A stretch of DNA of 64,000 nucleotides from Flavobacteriales bacterium (GTDB lineage Bacteria > Bacteroidota > Bacteroidia > Flavobacteriales > Flavobacteriaceae), in the NCBI GenBank assembly GCA_011526365.1, contig WTIO01000044.1, positions 1-64,000 on the forward strand, given 5' to 3'. Of the stretch, positions 19,380 through 30,500 are shown in pieces. A program made the translations under genes and the position numbers. Positions within the stretch are counted from its first letter, which is position 1. Each line of letters opens with the position of its first letter. The notes beneath the pieces were generated by a model. The model was not told the DNA's origin, ran no database searches, and was given only the letters and a program-made list of their open reading frames with translations.

Positions 19380-20042
19380 TTACTTTTTACGACCAGAGTT
19401 GTATTTTTTTAGTGCCAAACGATATTCTGCCAAAATTACTTTGACGTCATCTACCATTTTATTGTTTATTTCAGCTACAGAAGTGGCATCAAATCCGTAA
19501 AGAGTTCCAACGTCTTCATCGTCGTTGCGGCCTCTAAGTGTGCGCTTTTTATCAATAATAAAAACATAGGGACTGCTGTTGTTTTCATCTAAGCTAAGCT
19601 GTGTTTGTAAACTGTTAAACTGTCCCTGAAGTGCTGCTGGGGTTCCGTACACAAAATTCCACTTGACCAAATCGGTTCCCACACCCTCTCGCAGAGCTGC
19701 CTTTAGGTTTTCTACAGCGGCTTCTTGCCCGTTCTCCAAAAGCATCACAAACTGGAAGTCCTGGAACTCGTAAAAGCGCTTGTAGATTTTTTCATTGAGG
19801 TTTAGGGCATCGGACTGCTTTTGTTCTAAACCTTTGCCCCAAAAACCAAGAATGGTTATTTTATCTTCTAGGGTAATTTGTTGCCCTGCAGCAGTGGTAA
19901 AATTACTGAGGTCACTTACCTTTTCCGATAGCTTAGGAAGGGTTGCAAAATTGTTTTTCCCTGAGGCAAAAAATAAGTAAATGACCACAGGAAAGACAAA
20001 AAGTATAGTGAGTACCGCGTACTTTTGAAGGTTTGAATTCAT
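19380..20042 (-). CDS. membrane-anchored, cysteine-free thioredoxin-fold-like protein
   Basis: N-terminal TM; TILGFWGKG where a CxxC would be; SPYVFIIDKKRTLRGR resembles SCO/Trx C-terminal strands. Confidence 0.55.
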   Translation of the reverse strand: MNSNLQKYAVLTILFVFPVVIYLFFASGKNNFATLPKLSEKVSDLSNFTTAAGQQITLEDKITILGFWGKGLEQKQSDALNLNEKIYKRFYEFQDFQFVMLLENGQEAAVENLKAALREGVGTDLVKWNFVYGTPAALQGQFNSLQTQLSLDENNSSPYVFIIDKKRTLRGRNDDEDVGTLYGFDATSVAEINNKMVDDVKVILAEYRLALKKYNSGRKK

Positions 20043-20045
20043 AGC

Positions 20046-20071
20046 AAAAAAAAACGGCCAGGGCCGTTTTT
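20046..20071 (-). terminator. terminator hairpin after cytochrome oxidase subunit IV
   Basis: AAAACGGCC-AG-GGCCGTTTT with flanking A/T run. Confidence 0.8.
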
Positions 20072-20076
20072 AGGTT

Positions 20077-20460
20077 TTAAAAGTTCCAGCTCACAAAGCC
20101 GTTTTGCATCACATCGAAAATATAATCCGCTTCTAAGAGTAAAATAAAAATCAAATAAGGAATTAATATTACCAATGGGAGTACAATACTACTTTTTAAA
20201 CTTCCGCGTTCATCTCGAATGTGCATAAAATCCCAGGCGATATAATACGCCTTTACCAGGGTGAGGATTATAAAAATCCAGTTGAGAAGCTTCATACGAA
20301 GAAACGAGGTCATCAGTACTTGAGGTTTAATTATTCCCAATACTACTTCTACAGTAGTTACAATGGATAGGAAAATTAATACACCCCATATTTTTTGTTG
20401 GTTGGACTTAAATTTTAAAAGTCCTCTAAATATTGCCAGTTTGTGTTCTTGCGCTGCCAT
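20077..20460 (-). CDS. cytochrome c oxidase subunit IV-like protein
   Basis: Three TM helices; TLVKAYYIAWDFMHIRDER; adjacent to subunit III. Confidence 0.85.
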   Translation of the reverse strand: MAAQEHKLAIFRGLLKFKSNQQKIWGVLIFLSIVTTVEVVLGIIKPQVLMTSFLRMKLLNWIFIILTLVKAYYIAWDFMHIRDERGSLKSSIVLPLVILIPYLIFILLLEADYIFDVMQNGFVSWNF

Positions 20461-20470
20461 ATGTTATGTT

Positions 20471-21451
20471 TTAAACCAAATAGAAGAAGGTGAATACAAA
20501 GACCCAAACAAGGTCTACAAAGTGCCAATAGAGCCCTACTTTTTCAACCATTTCGTAGTGTCCACGGCGTTCGTAAGTACCTACTATGACGTTAAAAAAG
20601 ATGATGATATTTATTACAACACCCGAGAGTACGTGAAAACCGTGGAAACCGGTAATGAAAAAGAAAAAGTCTGCAAAAAGGCGATTTCCATATTCATTGC
20701 GAACCAAATTGGCTCCTTCTACCACTAGTGTAGCATTTTCAATTTGTTCTAAAGAGGCTTCACGAGAAAGCACTGTTTTTTGCCCATTGGCATTAAGTTT
20801 TTGTATGCGAATGGCCAAATTGGGGTTGGCTTCAAAACCTTGCTTCACTTCTGCAACACTGTAGTTAGGGAGTGTTTTTTCATTAGCAAACCAAATACCT
20901 GTACTGCTGGTATGCGTAGTTCTGTCGGTTGCTACAGGTTGAGCAAATTCCTCCAAAGCAACACGTTTACCTGTATCGGCATTCACAAATTGTAGAATTT
21001 GTCCCCCTTTGGTTTCAAGCGCACCGTATTCTCCTTTAATAAAGTTTTTCCACTCCCAGGCCTGTGATCCTACAAACACAGCACCGCCAATGATGGTCAA
21101 GAACATGTATAAAATCACTTTCCCTTTTTGCATGTGATGTCCAGCATCAACAGCCAATACCATGGTTACTGATGAAAAAATTAAAATAAAGGTCATCAAA
21201 GCCACATAGTACATGGGTGCGTCTATTCCGTGCAGAAACGGAAAGTGAGTAAACACCTCATCGGCAATGGGCCAAGAGTCGATGTTTTTAAATCGTGAAA
21301 AACCGTAAGAAACCAAAAAACCCGAAAATGTCAAGGCATCAGAAACGATGAAAAACCACATCATCAATTTCCCGTAACTCGCATTTAACGGACGGTTACC
21401 ACCACCCCAAACATTTTCTGCCTCGGAGGGGTTGGCTGTTGTTACTTCCAT
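20471..21451 (-). CDS. cytochrome c oxidase subunit III with large internal insertion
   Basis: MMWFFIVSDALTFSGFLVSYG, FFFFITGFHGFHVLSGV, YWHFVDLVWVFVFTFFYL; ~115-residue hydrophilic insert. Confidence 0.92.
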   Translation of the reverse strand: MEVTTANPSEAENVWGGGNRPLNASYGKLMMWFFIVSDALTFSGFLVSYGFSRFKNIDSWPIADEVFTHFPFLHGIDAPMYYVALMTFILIFSSVTMVLAVDAGHHMQKGKVILYMFLTIIGGAVFVGSQAWEWKNFIKGEYGALETKGGQILQFVNADTGKRVALEEFAQPVATDRTTHTSSTGIWFANEKTLPNYSVAEVKQGFEANPNLAIRIQKLNANGQKTVLSREASLEQIENATLVVEGANLVRNEYGNRLFADFFFFITGFHGFHVLSGVVINIIIFFNVIVGTYERRGHYEMVEKVGLYWHFVDLVWVFVFTFFYLV

Positions 21452-21488
21452 ATAACGTTTAAATTAATTTGCACAAAGTTATTAATTT

Positions 21489-22061
21489 TCAATTGTAGAG
21501 CAGCACAAAAAAGAATAAATACAACCATAAAATATCCAGAAAGTGCCAAAATAAAACCGCCAATTCTAATCCTAAATAATTGGCCGGTGTATACTTGTTT
21601 TTTAAGAGCTTATAGAATACTACCAAAAGGACAATGATTCCTGCAAACAGGTGCGCCATGTGCAGTAGCACCAACACGTAAATAAATGAGGTGGTTATGC
21701 TGCTTTGTGCACCCGTAAAGTAGTACCCCGATGCAATGATGCTATTAAAGCCCATAAACTGGCCTACAATAAACACCACTGCCATAACTACGGTAGCTCC
21801 TGCTAAAGTCACTGCACGTGTGGTGTTCCCTTGATGAACAGCCGCCTTGGTATTGTGAAATACTAAGCTACTTAATACCAACACCACAGTACTCCAAATA
21901 AAGGATTGTGGCATTACAAAGTCCGTCAACCAATCAGCACGGGCACTACTCACCACATAGGCACTTGTTAAACCAGCAAAAGTCATACTTATACTGATCA
22001 TGGCGAACCAGAGCATCATTTTTTTTGTTCGTCTATTTTGTTCTGGAGTGATCGCGTTCAT
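21489..22061 (-). CDS. heme-copper oxidase subunit III
   Basis: MLWFAMISISMTFAGLTSAYVV, LLHMAHLFAGI, LFWHFLDILWLYLFFF. Confidence 0.92.
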   Translation of the reverse strand: MNAITPEQNRRTKKMMLWFAMISISMTFAGLTSAYVVSSARADWLTDFVMPQSFIWSTVVLVLSSLVFHNTKAAVHQGNTTRAVTLAGATVVMAVVFIVGQFMGFNSIIASGYYFTGAQSSITTSFIYVLVLLHMAHLFAGIIVLLVVFYKLLKNKYTPANYLGLELAVLFWHFLDILWLYLFFFVLLYN

Positions 22062-22963
22062 TAGAAAATAAATTTATCGATTACATAAATGAGTTGTACC
22101 AAAGTGATGTATCCAATACTAGCATAAGTCAACTTTCGTGCTTCTTGGGGGGCTTTAAAGCGCATTAGACGCAACCCAAAATATAAAAACCCAATCCCCA
22201 GCACTACAAGAGCAATACAGCTCCACAAACTAATACTCAGTGTTCCTGTGTACACTGTGTACGGGGTAATGGAAAGTATGATTGTCCATATAATATAAAA
22301 CACAATTTGAAAAGCAGTTGCTTGATCAGCTTTTCCTGTAGGCAACATTTTAAATCCTGCTTTTTTATAATCCTCTTCCAATTGCCACCCGATGGCCCAA
22401 AAATGGGGGAATTGCCAAAAGAATTGAACCATAAACAACACCCCGGGTTCTATCCCAAAACTTCCGGTGTACGCTACCCAGCCCAACATAAATGGAATGG
22501 CTCCTGGAATGGCTCCAATGAATACCGATAGTGGAGTTTTGGTTTTTAGGGGGGTGTAAAAACACACATACAACAACACAGAGACCATTCCAAAAACTGC
22601 GGTTTTGGTGTTGATGGCCATCAAGGCAAGGGCCCCAATAAGAGTTAGGCTTATTGCAATTACCTGTGCTGTAGTTTTGTCCATTCTTCCTGAGGGAAGA
22701 GGGCGGTTTTTTGTGCGCTGCATTAGGGCATCGAGGTCTTTTTCAAGAATTTGATTGTAGGCATTTGAAGCACCTACCATTGCATAGCCCCCTATAAACA
22801 AGTACATCACAGTAATCATATCAAACTGATCTGCAGCAATACCGTAACCTGCAAGGGATGAAAAAACTACACTTAATGCCAAGCGCATTTTTGTGAGTTG
22901 AAGAAAATCACTCAGAAAAGAGGATTTTGCCGGGAGCAATTCAGTTTCAAGCTGCGTCTTCAT
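22061..22963 (-). CDS. ctaB: protoheme IX farnesyltransferase
   Basis: GASNAYNQILEKDLDALMQRTKNRPLPSG and FFWQFPHFWAIGW. Confidence 0.96.
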   Translation of the reverse strand: MKTQLETELLPAKSSFLSDFLQLTKMRLALSVVFSSLAGYGIAADQFDMITVMYLFIGGYAMVGASNAYNQILEKDLDALMQRTKNRPLPSGRMDKTTAQVIAISLTLIGALALMAINTKTAVFGMVSVLLYVCFYTPLKTKTPLSVFIGAIPGAIPFMLGWVAYTGSFGIEPGVLFMVQFFWQFPHFWAIGWQLEEDYKKAGFKMLPTGKADQATAFQIVFYIIWTIILSITPYTVYTGTLSISLWSCIALVVLGIGFLYFGLRLMRFKAPQEARKLTYASIGYITLVQLIYVIDKFIF

Positions 22964-22980
22964 AGGTGCGTTCCGTGGCG

Positions 22981-22988
22981 CAAAGATA
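22981..22988 (-). promoter_or_regulatory. Bacteroidota -7 box (TATCTTTG on minus strand) for ctaB
   Basis: Plus strand CAAAGATA, 17 nt upstream of ATG. Confidence 0.45.
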
Positions 22989-23056
22989 GTTCACAAAACA
23001 TTAAGCACCATAAGAATTACCCATCAAAACAAGGCCAGAGGTATTTGGGGGGGATA

Positions 23057-23231
23057 CTAATTCTGCAAACGGAACAAAATAGGGATGCTAAAGGGCACCC
23101 GAACGGCACGTCTGTGCTGCTTCTCTGGGGTCATTTGCGACTCGATAAACAAGGTTAAAGCAAGGCCAAACACAAAAAACGATGCACTGTATTTACGCAA
23201 ATCTAGCTTAGGATTCTTTTTTAGCTCGCAT
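23057..23231 (-). pseudogene. internally deleted, frameshifted remnant of tonB
   Basis: KKNPKLDLRKYSASFFVFGLALTLFIESQ matches the TonB N-terminus and MTPEKQHRRAVRVPFSIPILFRLQ its C-terminus; the region between is missing and an A6 run puts the ATG out of frame. Confidence 0.8.
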
Positions 23232-23261
23232 GACGGAAAGATTTGGTTCACTATAAGACAC

Positions 23262-23287
23262 AAAAAATCCGGCACTTGGCCGGATTT
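23262..23287 (-). terminator. terminator after tonB
   Basis: AAATCCGGC-ACTTG-GCCGGATTT hairpin with an A run on the plus strand (U run on the minus transcript). Confidence 0.85.
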
Positions 23288-23294
23288 GAATGCC

Positions 23295-23999
23295 TTATTG
23301 AAGTCGGAAGGTAATCGGAATACTAAAGGGCACCCGTACTGCGCGTCCGCGCTGCTTCCCTGGGGTCATTTGTGGCAACTTACTAATGATTCGCTGAGCT
23401 TCCTTTTCGAGGTTTTTATCTGGACCTCGCATACGGATGTTTGTGATTGCTCCGTCTTTGGCAATTACAAATTGAACGTATACGCGACCTTGGATTCCCA
23501 TTTCTTGGGCAATTTCAGGATAACGAAAGTTTTTTCTAATATGCTTGTTGATTTGTTCTTGAAAGCACGAACGACGTTGTGATTTTGGCACTTTTTCGCA
23601 ACCGGGATAAATTGGTACATCTTCAATTACAGCAAAAGGAACATCTATATCTTCCTCTACCTCTTCAACTTCTACAATTTCAACGATTTCTTCTTGGTCA
23701 GTTTCAGTAGATTCAATTACTGTTTCTTCCACTTCCTCTTCGTCTTCCACAACTTCAATTACTTCTGGAGCTGGTGGTGGTGGCGGTGGTGGCGGTGGTG
23801 TTTTGATTTGTTCCGTGATTGGCACTTCTTCATCATCATCGTCATCCACATTGAGTGCTTCATAGCCATAGAGGTCCTTTTCATAAGTTTTCCACTCAAT
23901 GGCTTGCCATGAAATCAGAAGAATTACGGAGAGTCCAATTACAAAATACAGACTGCTGTTTTTTGAAAGATCTGCTTTTGGATTTTTCTTCGGTTGCAT
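23295..23999 (-). CDS. tonB: energy transducer TonB
   Basis: N-terminal TM, poly-proline (P9) and acidic linker, C-terminal GRVYVQFVIAKDGAITNIRM...VRVPFSIPITFRLQ. Confidence 0.93.
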   Translation of the reverse strand: MQPKKNPKADLSKNSSLYFVIGLSVILLISWQAIEWKTYEKDLYGYEALNVDDDDDEEVPITEQIKTPPPPPPPPPAPEVIEVVEDEEEVEETVIESTETDQEEIVEIVEVEEVEEDIDVPFAVIEDVPIYPGCEKVPKSQRRSCFQEQINKHIRKNFRYPEIAQEMGIQGRVYVQFVIAKDGAITNIRMRGPDKNLEKEAQRIISKLPQMTPGKQRGRAVRVPFSIPITFRLQ

Positions 24000-24091
24000 A
24001 CAGCTTAAATTTGATGAATTGCTAAACTAACAAAAAGAGTCAGATTCTACAATTTTTTATTTGTACTTAAATATTTTTTTTATTTCGGTGT

Positions 24092-24472
24092 TTAGCCCTC
24101 TATTAAAGCCTTATATGCTGTGGCATCTAAAAGATGAGAGTGATCACTTTCTGGAGTGATGGCCACCTTAATAATCCATCCTTCGCCGTAAGGATCGGTG
24201 TTCACCACCTCTGGAGTGTCTTCTAATGCGATGTTAAATGCCGTTACGGTGCCTTCTATGGGCATGAATAAATCGGAAACTGTTTTTACGGCTTCCACAG
24301 TGCCAAACACAGCTTCATTTTCTAAGTTATCGTCGAGAGTATCTACTTCTACATATACAATGTCTCCTAGCTCCCCTTGCGCAAAATCGGTAATGCCCAC
24401 GACAGCTGTATCGCCTTCGATACGCACCCATTCGTGGTCTTTGGTGTACTTTAATTCTTCGGGTAAATTCAT
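24092..24472 (-). CDS. gcvH: glycine cleavage system H protein
   Basis: [34 protein letters not shown] and [19 protein letters not shown] lipoyl motif. Confidence 0.97.
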   Translation of the reverse strand: MNLPEELKYTKDHEWVRIEGDTAVVGITDFAQGELGDIVYVEVDTLDDNLENEAVFGTVEAVKTVSDLFMPIEGTVTAFNIALEDTPEVVNTDPYGEGWIIKVAITPESDHSHLLDATAYKALIEG

Positions 24473-24489
24473 AACCTTTGCTTTTTAAA

Positions 24490-24497
24490 CAAATGTA
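24490..24497 (-). promoter_or_regulatory. Bacteroidota -7 box (TACATTTG on minus strand) for gcvH
   Basis: Plus strand CAAATGTA, 17 nt upstream of ATG. Confidence 0.45.
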
Positions 24498-24521
24498 AGT
24501 GAATTCTGTTTAATATAGGAT

Positions 24522-27500
24522 TTAGTTGCCAAAATTATAGCGAATGGTGAAGCCAGAACGTATACTGGTTTGGGGGAAAGCCGTAGAAATTCCAAAACGC
24601 GAAAAATTGTGGTCGTAGAAAAATAAACTAGTTAAATTTTTAGACAAAGCGTAATCTGCTGTAATCTTTAGGGACATCAATGTTTGTCCCGCTGTTACCT
24701 GGTTGTCGTTGTATTCTAAATTCCGCAATATGGTGAGGTTATTGCGGTAGGAAAAATCGGCTTTAAGGTTTAAATCGCCTTTTAGGGTGGTCCGCTTGCC
24801 CCCTAAATTGGTGCGCAAACGCAAATCTTTAATGCGATATCCCAGCCCCACTATATATTCACTTCCACTGGTTTCGGTGAGCAAGTTGTTGTCTAAACTC
24901 AAGGAAAAGGCCCGATCACGCTTTAACTCGGCCAGCACACGAAGGGAGTTAGAGAATTCTGCATCTAGACGCAATAGAGGATTAAACTGTTCTACTAGAT
25001 TAATATTTGAATAGAGTTGTTCGCTAACAAAGTTCCCTGCATCATCCAACTGCAACGGATTATTGGGATCGTAATCCAAATTGGTTTGAAAATTATTAAT
25101 GGTCATACTCGCCCTGTAGGCATGGGTTAGTGTAAACCTGCGGAAAACTTTTTTAAACATGGGGATGTCCCGCAGCCCTCCGTATTTTAAATTCCAGTTA
25201 GGGAGGGGTGTTTTTTGAATGGGGCTTAATCCTATTTTATCGGTAGAGGTATCGGTGTAGGCCGATAGAAAAGCGGCAATAATCACATCTTGTTGATCTT
25301 TCCCAAAGCCTTTAGGATAACCTTCGTTTCCTAGTCCGTCTAGGGGCAATCCACGTTCTCGTGCCATACGCCGTGCAATTTCAAAACGGTTAGCACGAAA
25401 GATTTCGAAACTCGGGTTGGTTACTCCCCGCAGGCGATTAAATGCGGTTTTAATTAAAATGGTGGACATTCCAAAGTTTCCGGCTACGGTACTGTTAAGG
25501 GGGACATACTCTTGATTTTCAACTCTAAAATTTTCAAAAGTACTTTCCGAATAGGTACGTTCGGCATTAAAATCGACAATGAAATCTTTAACAGGCGCCC
25601 ATTGTGCAGCAAGGGTGAGTTTGGCATTGTGCACCTGAGTAAACGGCTGGTTAAAGTCGGGGAATTGGGTCAGCCACCCTTGGCGTGCGGCAGAATAACG
25701 AACATCCGCTTGACTTCCAAAAGTGAAGCCCATAGTGGGTTTGGTGGTTCCTGTAAAACCAACACCCGGAAGATAGCCCGGCAGTACAGTACCGTTGTTT
25801 TCGGCATAATTAAATTGTATCCTTTTGATGGTGGCCAACACATCTACAATGCGCTTTAGGGTTTTTTTGGAGCGTTTCTTTTTATTTTCTTCTTCTGCCT
25901 TTGCAGGGGACGTTTTAGGTTGGTCGGCAGCACGTCGAGGACGTACAAAGCGTGACTGCTCTCCAGAAAGCCCTAGCAGGGTGTAAAGACGATTAAAATT
26001 AATGGCCCCCGTAAAGGTTTTGGTATTTGCATTTTGAACCGTATGCACAATACCCAAAGGAATGCCCGAAGGACTCTCAACCTCAGCCAAAGCATCGGCA
26101 CCGCGTTGCCAATTAAAGTCTCCTGTATAGTTGTAGTTGGCATCAATAAAACTTAAAAACGGAATGTACTGAAAGGGTAACTTATAGTTAAGAGATAACT
26201 TTTGGAAGAAATTGTTGCTTTGTCCTCCGTCCCATAAGTTCTCCCACACTGTTTCTTCTTTTGGGGAAAGTCCTGTATTATTTTCGTCTTTCGTTTTAAA
26301 ATATTCTTTTACAATATTATTGGTGCTGGCAGTTACAGTTAAACGCAAGGACTTGGTGAGGTTGTGATTTAAGGTGTACGACCAATCGAACAAATAGTTA
26401 CGTTGCATTAAATCGGGAAGTGCTATTTGATTGTTGGGGTCTACACCTTCAAAGTACACCTCTCTAAATTGTTGTCGTCGTAGGGCACGATTTATGTTTG
26501 AGGTTACAGCCACAGTACTCGGAAGAAGGTTAAAGTTGAAATTCCACAACCACTCCCAATACTTTTTGCGCGAAAGGGATTTCACTTTGCGGAATGGCAT
26601 AACTTCTACAGGCTGGAAATTGTAACCGTAATTGGCCTGTAACATAAGATTTACTTCTTTTTGATCGGCAATTTCGTAGTCGTGGTGAAAGTTTTCGTTA
26701 TAGGCGTAGGAAAAATCAAAGTTTTCGGGTTTGTAAAAACGTTTTTTACCTCTTGAGCTGGTTTTACGCACTCCGATAAAGCTGATACTTTTTCTTCGGG
26801 TGTAGTCAATTGCTTGGTTTCGAATGGAATCCCTTTGTGATGTGCGGGAAGCCGTCTCCAAACGTTCGTCTAGCTTTAGGTCTTCGTAAAAGGGGTCATA
26901 TTCGGGGGTAATTATGGTTTCCCCCACACCAAAATTCATGGGCAATTGGAGGCCCCATTTGTTGGGTAGTAATTGTCCTAAATTAACATTGGACACCATG
27001 TCGTACTGCAACATCTCCTCACGACTTCTTTGGTTGGGCGACTGATCCAATGCTCCAAAACCAATGGTGGAATAACGTCCTGTGGCAGAAATTTTAGCAA
27101 AATCGGCAATATTGGCGTCTAGAGCTCCTATGGCTGCCCAACCGCCTTCGGAATCAATCCCCGACAAGCGCAGCTCGTTAAACCACACCTCCCCACTGAG
27201 TACATTTCCTATGTTGGTGGCTGGGTTTTTTACTCCAATCATTAGGGTTTTAATATTCCCTAAAGAGGGATTCCCCTTAATGGAGAACTTGTATTTTTTA
27301 GCTCCTGGCAGCGCACTAATGGGAGTAAATTCCTGAATAGGATTGAGTTCTTCGTCAAAGTACAGGGGGTTTTGGAAGCTGGCTTGCCCAAGGGCTAAGG
27401 CTTTAATTTTTGAAAGCAATTCCAAGGGTACTTCAATGGAGTTCGCATCGGGTTGCCACACCTCTTCGGGGCTTAAACGATTACTCCCCTCGCTATCAAA

Positions 27501-30500
27501 TGGCGTGGGCTGTAGCGGTACTTCTATTTGATAATAATTGTCTTGATAATCGGTCCCTAAACGAATGAATGCCACCAGGCGGTTGTCATAGTCCTCAGTG
27601 GCTCCTGAACCTGGCAGTTCGGGTTTTCCCTGCAAGGATTCTGCGTGCAAAAACATCCGTAGTTTCTTGTACTGGCGCATGTCTAAATCTACAGGCTTAT
27701 AGATTCCTCGGGCGTCTTGAGGTTGTAACTCATTGACCCGGAAAGCCAAGGACTGTTCGTTTTGTCGCACTATGGTGTTATTGTTGTTCACCTGCTCCCG
27801 ACGAATATCTGGAGGCAACACATAGTTGATAGGAATACGGTTTTCGTTTTCTAAAATATTCACCGTACTGATGTCCACCGTGGTATTTGTTTGCATGGGC
27901 AGGTCTGGATTTAGGGGTTTGTTGTACCTCCGCCAATCTCCACGAACAAGTTCAAGTGTCCCAAAACGAAATACTACGGGCGAAGAAAACCCTGTTAGGG
28001 CCATACGCATAAAACGTATGGAGCGTAAATCTTCTATGGCATTTACAGCATCAAAGTAGGGACTAAATGCCGTACCGGAATAGTAATTTTTTTGAATGGG
28101 GACTTTAAATTGAATCCAACGTGTGGTGATTTCCTGGCCGTTGGGCACGCGGACTTTTACGTTTTCACGCACATCGGTAATAAAGGGATGATTTCCCACG
28201 GTCATGGATTTAAAAATAGGCACGCGATATTCAAAGTAACTGTCGATGGTGTTCATACTTTGATCGCGGTTTATGTCCTCCGTGTCAGGAATTGTAGTAC
28301 TCCCCCTGTCGGTATTGGAAAAGGCAATTGGTGAATTCCCATCTGTTCCGTTATAATTTTTATACCGTTCTAAAACACCCCCTTGAGCAGCAACAAAGTA
28401 CTGGTAGTTATCTCCAGCAGGATCCTCCGCAGGCCCATTTGTATAAATGGCTTGCTCTTCAGCGTCTGTAAGACCGTCTAAACCTACATCTTGCAATTCC
28501 CGGTCGGCCTCGGTGGTGTTAAAAGCGTATAGTAACGACTGCTTGGCAGGGACTTTCCCCCATACGGTAGTGTTGATTAAACTTTCATTGGTGGCCCCTG
28601 GCAATCCGTTTTCGTACTGCTTGCGGCCGTCTTTTAGCACGTCTTCGGAAATATTCCCCAAATGAAAGACCAGCTCACCTTCATCGTTTTCGTCATCTTC
28701 GAGGTTTTCAAAAGTATCTAACAACCAAAACTCTATGAATTCTACATTTGATTGCTCAAAATTGGTTGCTGACAAGGGTCGCATGATCCCTGCCCAATTT
28801 TTTTTGGGATTGGTTTCAAATACACTTTCTTCATTATTGTTGTAAGGCCCTTTTTCGTCTGGGAAATAGGCCAAGTCAAAGGTATTTTGCACGGTGGAAG
28901 TTCCTTGTACTAAATCTTGCTCTGGGAAAATTTCTTGAATAAAAATTCTTCGTGTGGTATTTAAGGAAATATCGTTGTTATTGATTCCTGAGGGCCGTTG
29001 TGAAGTGAAAAAGATAGGATCAATGGTGTACCAGGCCAGTTTAGCACGCCCGAAACCAGAGCGTAAGTCATTGTTGGTGTAGGCTGATCCTTCAAAGTGT
29101 TTTACCGGTGTGCTGGATAGGCTCCAGGCGTTAAAGCCCTTAATGTCAATGCTGGTTTGTGCTCCCTCAAAATCGTCAATATACACATTGGCCTCACCTT
29201 CCAACTGGGTATTCCGTGGATTGTTAGCTTGCAATGAAGCTATTTCCCCTCTAAACGAAAGTCGAGATGGAGTAGTAGTATATATATTGGGCAATACATT
29301 CGCCAGTCGCGTAAGCAAGGGGACTTCGGTTGAAAAATTAGTGTTAAAGCCCAGCATGGTGTTATTAACTGGGGCTGTGCCATAATTGGCCTTTTGTGTC
29401 AACGGGTTTTCACTGAGGTTAATTAATGAGGCTCCAACTACTGTATTTTCACTTACTTGATGCTGCACATTAACTCCTGAAAAGCGTTTGTTTTGCTGAT
29501 TGAAGAAGGAATTGTTTTCAACAGAAATATCTATGGGGATGTTGGCGGCTAATAGGGCCTCGTCAAGGATTTTCACCCTTCCAATATCATAATTCACTGT
29601 ATAATCTACGCCCTCTTGGAGCAAACGGCCTCCCGCAGTTACTTGTACAGAGCCTCGCGGCACATTAAATGCTCCAATAGGAATCCCTTCCCCTCCTTGG
29701 GATTTGTATCGGCCTTTAAGTTGAAATTTATTTTTTTCGGTTTCCTCTAATGCCGCCGCCTTTGTTAGGGCATACATTTCACGAAAAACGTAGCGTTTTT
29801 GATTGGCGTTATAGGTGTTGGGCTGGAGGTAATCTTCCTGTCCATTTTTGGGATCGCGGAGCAAATCAAAAAGAAAATGTCCAAAGGGTTCCACCGAAGG
29901 GAAAATGATACGCCCAAATTTAGGATCAATAGTAATCCCAGGGATATAATCAAAAAACCCATCACCCTTTGGGGCTGGATCTTGATAATTGTCCAAGCGA
30001 TCGAGGGCAAAAGTGTTGAGGAGTATTTGTTCCTCTAAATCTTCGGGCCATATTTCGGTATCAACCGGCGTAAGGTAATTAATGGGCGACGGATCGCTCC
30101 AAAGCACAGCCAAGCGGAAATCTTCTTGATCAATTTGAAAGGCGCCCGAATTGTAGATGTTTTTCATCATCAAATCCCAAATGGGTTGCCGTATATCGGT
30201 GAGGTTACTCTTGATCAATTTTATAACCAAGTTGTTCGTTTGTACCTGTGGGCGTGTAGTTTCAGCATTGGATTCTACCGTGGTTCCTGGGACACCACCA
30301 TTGGCAAACTCCCCTACCTGATAAAGTTTCCCCTGATAAGTAAATTGAAAAGCTACACCCAAGACCTCATCATTACTCAGGCGTTGGTTTAAGGAAATAT
30401 AGCCCAGTTGTGGGTGCAATTGGTATTCGTTAGGGTTTAATTTGCGTGCACTTTCTAAAACAGCAAAATCAATTCCTTCTTGAACAGTAGCGGCATAATT

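Noticed and set aside
20363-20995. Plus-strand ORFs of 69-121 aa opposite cytochrome oxidase subunits III/IV
   Set aside because: Antisense frame artefacts over conserved membrane protein genes.
23085-23582. 165-aa plus-strand ORF across tonB and its remnant
   Set aside because: Antisense to the tonB C-terminus and the tonB remnant; translation has no domain signature.
23765-23800. GGT/GGC-rich repeat (candidate microsatellite)
   Set aside because: It encodes the poly-proline stretch of TonB, a normal feature of the family; no evidence of phase variation.
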